Source: Apostichopus japonicus (lineage: Eukaryota > Echinodermata > Holothuroidea > Aspidochirotida > Stichopodidae). From it: a stretch of DNA of 62,000 nt. The stretch lies in assembly GCF_037975245.1 (NCBI RefSeq), contig NC_092566.1, forward strand, positions 9,857,501-9,919,500. Reading direction: 5' to 3'. This document shows positions 59,065 to 62,000 of this stretch, in pieces (positions within the stretch are counted from its first letter, which is position 1; each line of letters begins with the position of its first letter). The notes under the pieces were generated by a model. The model was not told the DNA's origin. It did no database searches and saw only the letters and a program-made list of their open reading frames with translations. Both the position numbers and the translations under genes were made by a program.

Positions 59065-59440
59065 GTCGAAGGAAAATTACCATTTACAAGGGAAAACAGA
59101 GTTAATATAAATTTCGAGTGAAGGCAAGTGCATATAGTAAAGTTCCTATGTATTTAACACTAAGTAAAAATGATTGTTTAACATAGCTTAGAATATTACT
59201 TAGCAACGGAATTAAAACTGAATCAGCGTTACCAGAAAGGTTTTGACACCGAAGTAACACACCGCGTTAAATTCGAACTTAATCAACCTATTAGACCACA
59301 CACACTCAACGAAAATGGGACAGGGATGATTAAGAAATGCCTCCCCTTTACGGTAAGTTCATGGGAAAAATTATCCCTCTTGTATATTAATTTAGTGTAG
59401 TTTAGCCTACCTTTTTTTGTACCTTTATTTATGGTTGCAG

Positions 59441-59659
59441 AATATGGTTGTAGAAGAAGAGGAAGACCTGCCCATTCCTCCACCTCACCCCGAAGCAGAT
59501 GTTGCCACTGCTGGTGAACAACGACCATCGAAGGCACTGGTACCAATAGGTCCCCTACCACCACCACAGAGAAGAATAGAGGGAGGGGGGACTTCAAGTA
59601 GGGTTGGAACTGGTTGGAAATTGTATATTTCACTGTCACAACATTTATGGAGGGACTAG
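59441..59659 (+). CDS. Putative exon, possibly C-terminus of a Harbinger-type nuclease
   Basis: Follows a good acceptor (TTTATGGTTGCAG). Reads NMVVEEEEDLPIPPPHPEAD, a Pro/Arg-rich stretch with GPLPPPQRRIEGGGTSSRV, and ends ISLSQHLWRD with a stop. HARBI1/Harbinger transposases often have an acidic, proline-rich end after a conserved LHN, and NMVVEE could follow such a motif across an intron. No other transposase exon was seen, so this rests on resemblance only. Confidence 0.25.
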   Translation, partial: NMVVEEEEDLPIPPPHPEADVATAGEQRPSKALVPIGPLPPPQRRIEGGGTSSRVGTGWKLYISLSQHLWRD

Positions 59660-62000
59660 TGACTATAGGTTTATTTACTGTGTATATGCTGTTGTAATGT
59701 ACATCTATATGAGTTTATATTACAGGGCTTGCCAATACTAAGGAGGTAAGCTGGAAAGTGCAGGGTGGGGGGAGGTTACTAGGAGGGAGGTTGTCAACAT
59801 GGTAGTAGATATGTTGAGGGGCGGTGAACTGGTTTTTAAAATTTCAATAAGAAATTTAAAGTCAAAGCAATTTTTTTCTCAGTTTTTGTGTATTGCCTGT
59901 ACAACCCTTTAGTGCGCATACTAGTTAGCCTTTTACTAGACCCTTGTTCCAGTTACAGCAATAACTAAGGTGTCAAAGATGACGTGGATCCACAACAGCC
60001 TCTACTTATCACTCCAGAAGAGCCCTTGACCAGCATGGAGACCATGACTTTGATGTAAATCCTAATTTGGTAGCCTGTAAAATATTGTAATTTATTCGCG
60101 AATGAAAATTTAACTAAACGTCAATAAATCAGTCATATCCCGCACTTTCAAACATGAAATTATATTTTGCTTATAAAATAACATGTCTTGAACTCATCCA
60201 GCTATCAAACGTCTTAAACATCTCATCAAAAACCATTTCAAATGGGCAAAGCAAAGCAGTGTATCTAGAATAAACTCATTTGCATATTTACATATTTGCA
60301 TACGTAATAATTTTGGAAACCTCATTTCAATACCTTTCCAACAATGGGTAGGTTCCTGTTGTCAAAAGTGACTTGAGTTTGAGTAATTGAAATTTGTAAA
60401 TAATTTCCATTTGATCATGACATGGGCCTTGTTAGATAAGGGTTAACTCGGAAACTGAACGGTCTTAATATATATCTGTTTTACTTAATTAGAATATTTA
60501 CATGCCATGTGCGAATTCGATAATATCTTTATTATCCCAAATATTTCAATTTATTCTCAATACTAAATTTTTCTTGTCAATATAAACAGGAGTACTAATT
60601 ACAACAGGAAACCGTATAAGTTTTCGTTTATTTTTGGTACTTGTTTTATCATGTATTATAAAGGATCTGGTCTAGTTGTATATTTAATCATATTTATGTA
60701 ATTCTGGAAACTCATGAAATTGTACATTTTTTAAGAACTTCATTTATCTTGTCCTGTACTTTAACTAGACTTGCATGGCAATATCACTCCTTTTCTTCAT
60801 AGATTTTCTTTTCGAATTTCACCGTAAGAACTATACAGAACTCTTCTATACGTGTTTTAAAAAAAATTGTGTTTTAATTAATCAATAGGCGTACATAACG
60901 CAGTGCTCCGATGACCAATTAGTTTCTCTTTCATAAAAGGAAAGTGATTTGTAAACTCTCTGAGTCGGTACCTTAAAATTGGGTTATCGAAAGATATTCT
61001 TGTCTCCGGAGTTCTGCACGAGTTTACAGTGAAATCATAAACGTTTCAGTTTCTATGTGTAATTATATCTACTCTTTGCAACAATAGCTTTACATTACTT
61101 GTTATTCAGTTCTTCGATAAACATTTGACATGTTAATTGTTACTATTAAACACAGACTCTGTTAATTACTTTCGTTGTTTTCCCAAAAGATCAACTATAC
61201 AACACTGGTTGAGTTATGAGTAATATTTTACAGAAGCAATATTGGAATAACACTCTTGTTTACACCAATCAATCATTTAAGAAATACATCAGGTGTGCAA
61301 TTTTGCTCTATAGTATGCCTAACAAATGTTACCGTTTAAATCATTTAATGATGACATTTAACTTAAGAATTGTAATTATGAACCCACCATGGTCCCTCTC
61401 GTAGCAGGGATACAAGCTGAACTGTATCTTCCATGTATCTATCATAGTATCTCTTATCCATTGTTTATTTCACTGATGAATGCAGGTGATTACTATCATA
61501 ATCTCCAGCTCAGCTATCAATGCGTGCCGGTTTCGGTTAGTGTTGTTATCAATCAATGAAAACTTAGTAAGTAAAAACTGACTGATTGGGTATATGTTAT
61601 CCATGCATTGTGTGATGTATAAGATCCTTAATCAGACCGTTGGTATACGGAATATTCCGTTTGTTGAAGCAGTAAGTTTTATAACATCATTCTAACATTT
61701 CACACCAATCAGAATCCGTACAATTCTGAAACCTGTCAGGAATCCAAATGCAACTGTGTGGTTCATATTCTACAGTGGACACGCCCTAGAGTTTCAACTG
61801 AGTGCTTACTCAAACTGTCAGAGAGGGCACTGTAGCGTAGTTGTTGGTTAATAGCGCCACCAAATTTGTTCTGCTGAAGAAAATTGCTAACTTCACGATC
61901 GATTGGGATCAAGCGGTAAAGTAATTGAAATTCTGACCTAGTCGGATATAGTTTGTAAGTAAGGTTGTAAACAGGGGCGGGATTTGAGTTGTGAAAGTGG
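59660..62000. other. Unassigned AT-rich sequence to the window end
   Basis: No exon with a recognisable domain, RNA gene or element end found. Exons of the second Ig gene could lie here, but no frame shows Ig hallmarks. Confidence 0.35.

Overview
The window looks like a repeat-rich, AT-rich animal genome. It has spliced genes with GT/AG introns, immunoglobulin-superfamily (IgSF) and death-domain exons, non-LTR retrotransposons of the CR1/L2/RTE/Tx1 kind, hAT-type MITEs, a tRNA-derived SINE and long microsatellites. There are no bacterial operons and no CRISPR. The repeat mix and the Ig/death-domain content suggest a marine invertebrate deuterostome, perhaps an echinoderm such as a sea cucumber. 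That is inference; no species-diagnostic gene is present.

Layout. 1-360: degenerate minisatellite. 3283-5323: a decayed LINE on the minus strand whose 3' end runs into a TAC/TAG microsatellite. 5512-11130 and 19006-24210: two direct copies of a segmental duplication. Copy 1 carries an intact two-exon death-domain gene. Copy 2 keeps exon 1, but the rest of the gene is replaced by about 1 kb of CTT repeat. 13-18 kb: hAT transposase fragment, hAT MITE, a possible small secreted-protein exon, and a TTAA-flanked element. 27382-30900: nearly complete L2-type LINE (1066-aa ORF2, minus strand) whose reverse transcriptase has YAND in place of YADD. 34197-42661: seven recognisable exons of a plus-strand gene for a type I membrane protein with four Ig-like domains, one transmembrane helix and a short tail; the exon with the start codon was not found. 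Introns of this gene hold several MITE copies. 43400-51620: a pile of three CR1-superfamily LINEs. 52724-53042: solo LTR with a 5-bp target duplication. 53363-54472: nested inverted-repeat element whose arms are 18-bp minisatellites. 56655-57290: first two exons (signal peptide, V-type Ig domain) of a second Ig gene on the same strand. 57730-58480: L1/Tx1 LINE fragment. The rest is simple repeat or unassigned sequence.

How the parts relate. The host genes fit innate immunity or cell-surface recognition (two Ig genes, one death-domain adaptor-like gene). This is inferred from domain type only. Most other sequence is transposon-derived. The duplicated block gives natural empty sites that date several insertions (a SINE in copy 1, a 1.1-kb hAT-like element in copy 2) as differences between the copies. 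Many short open frames in the window are simple-repeat or transposon shadows and were left out.
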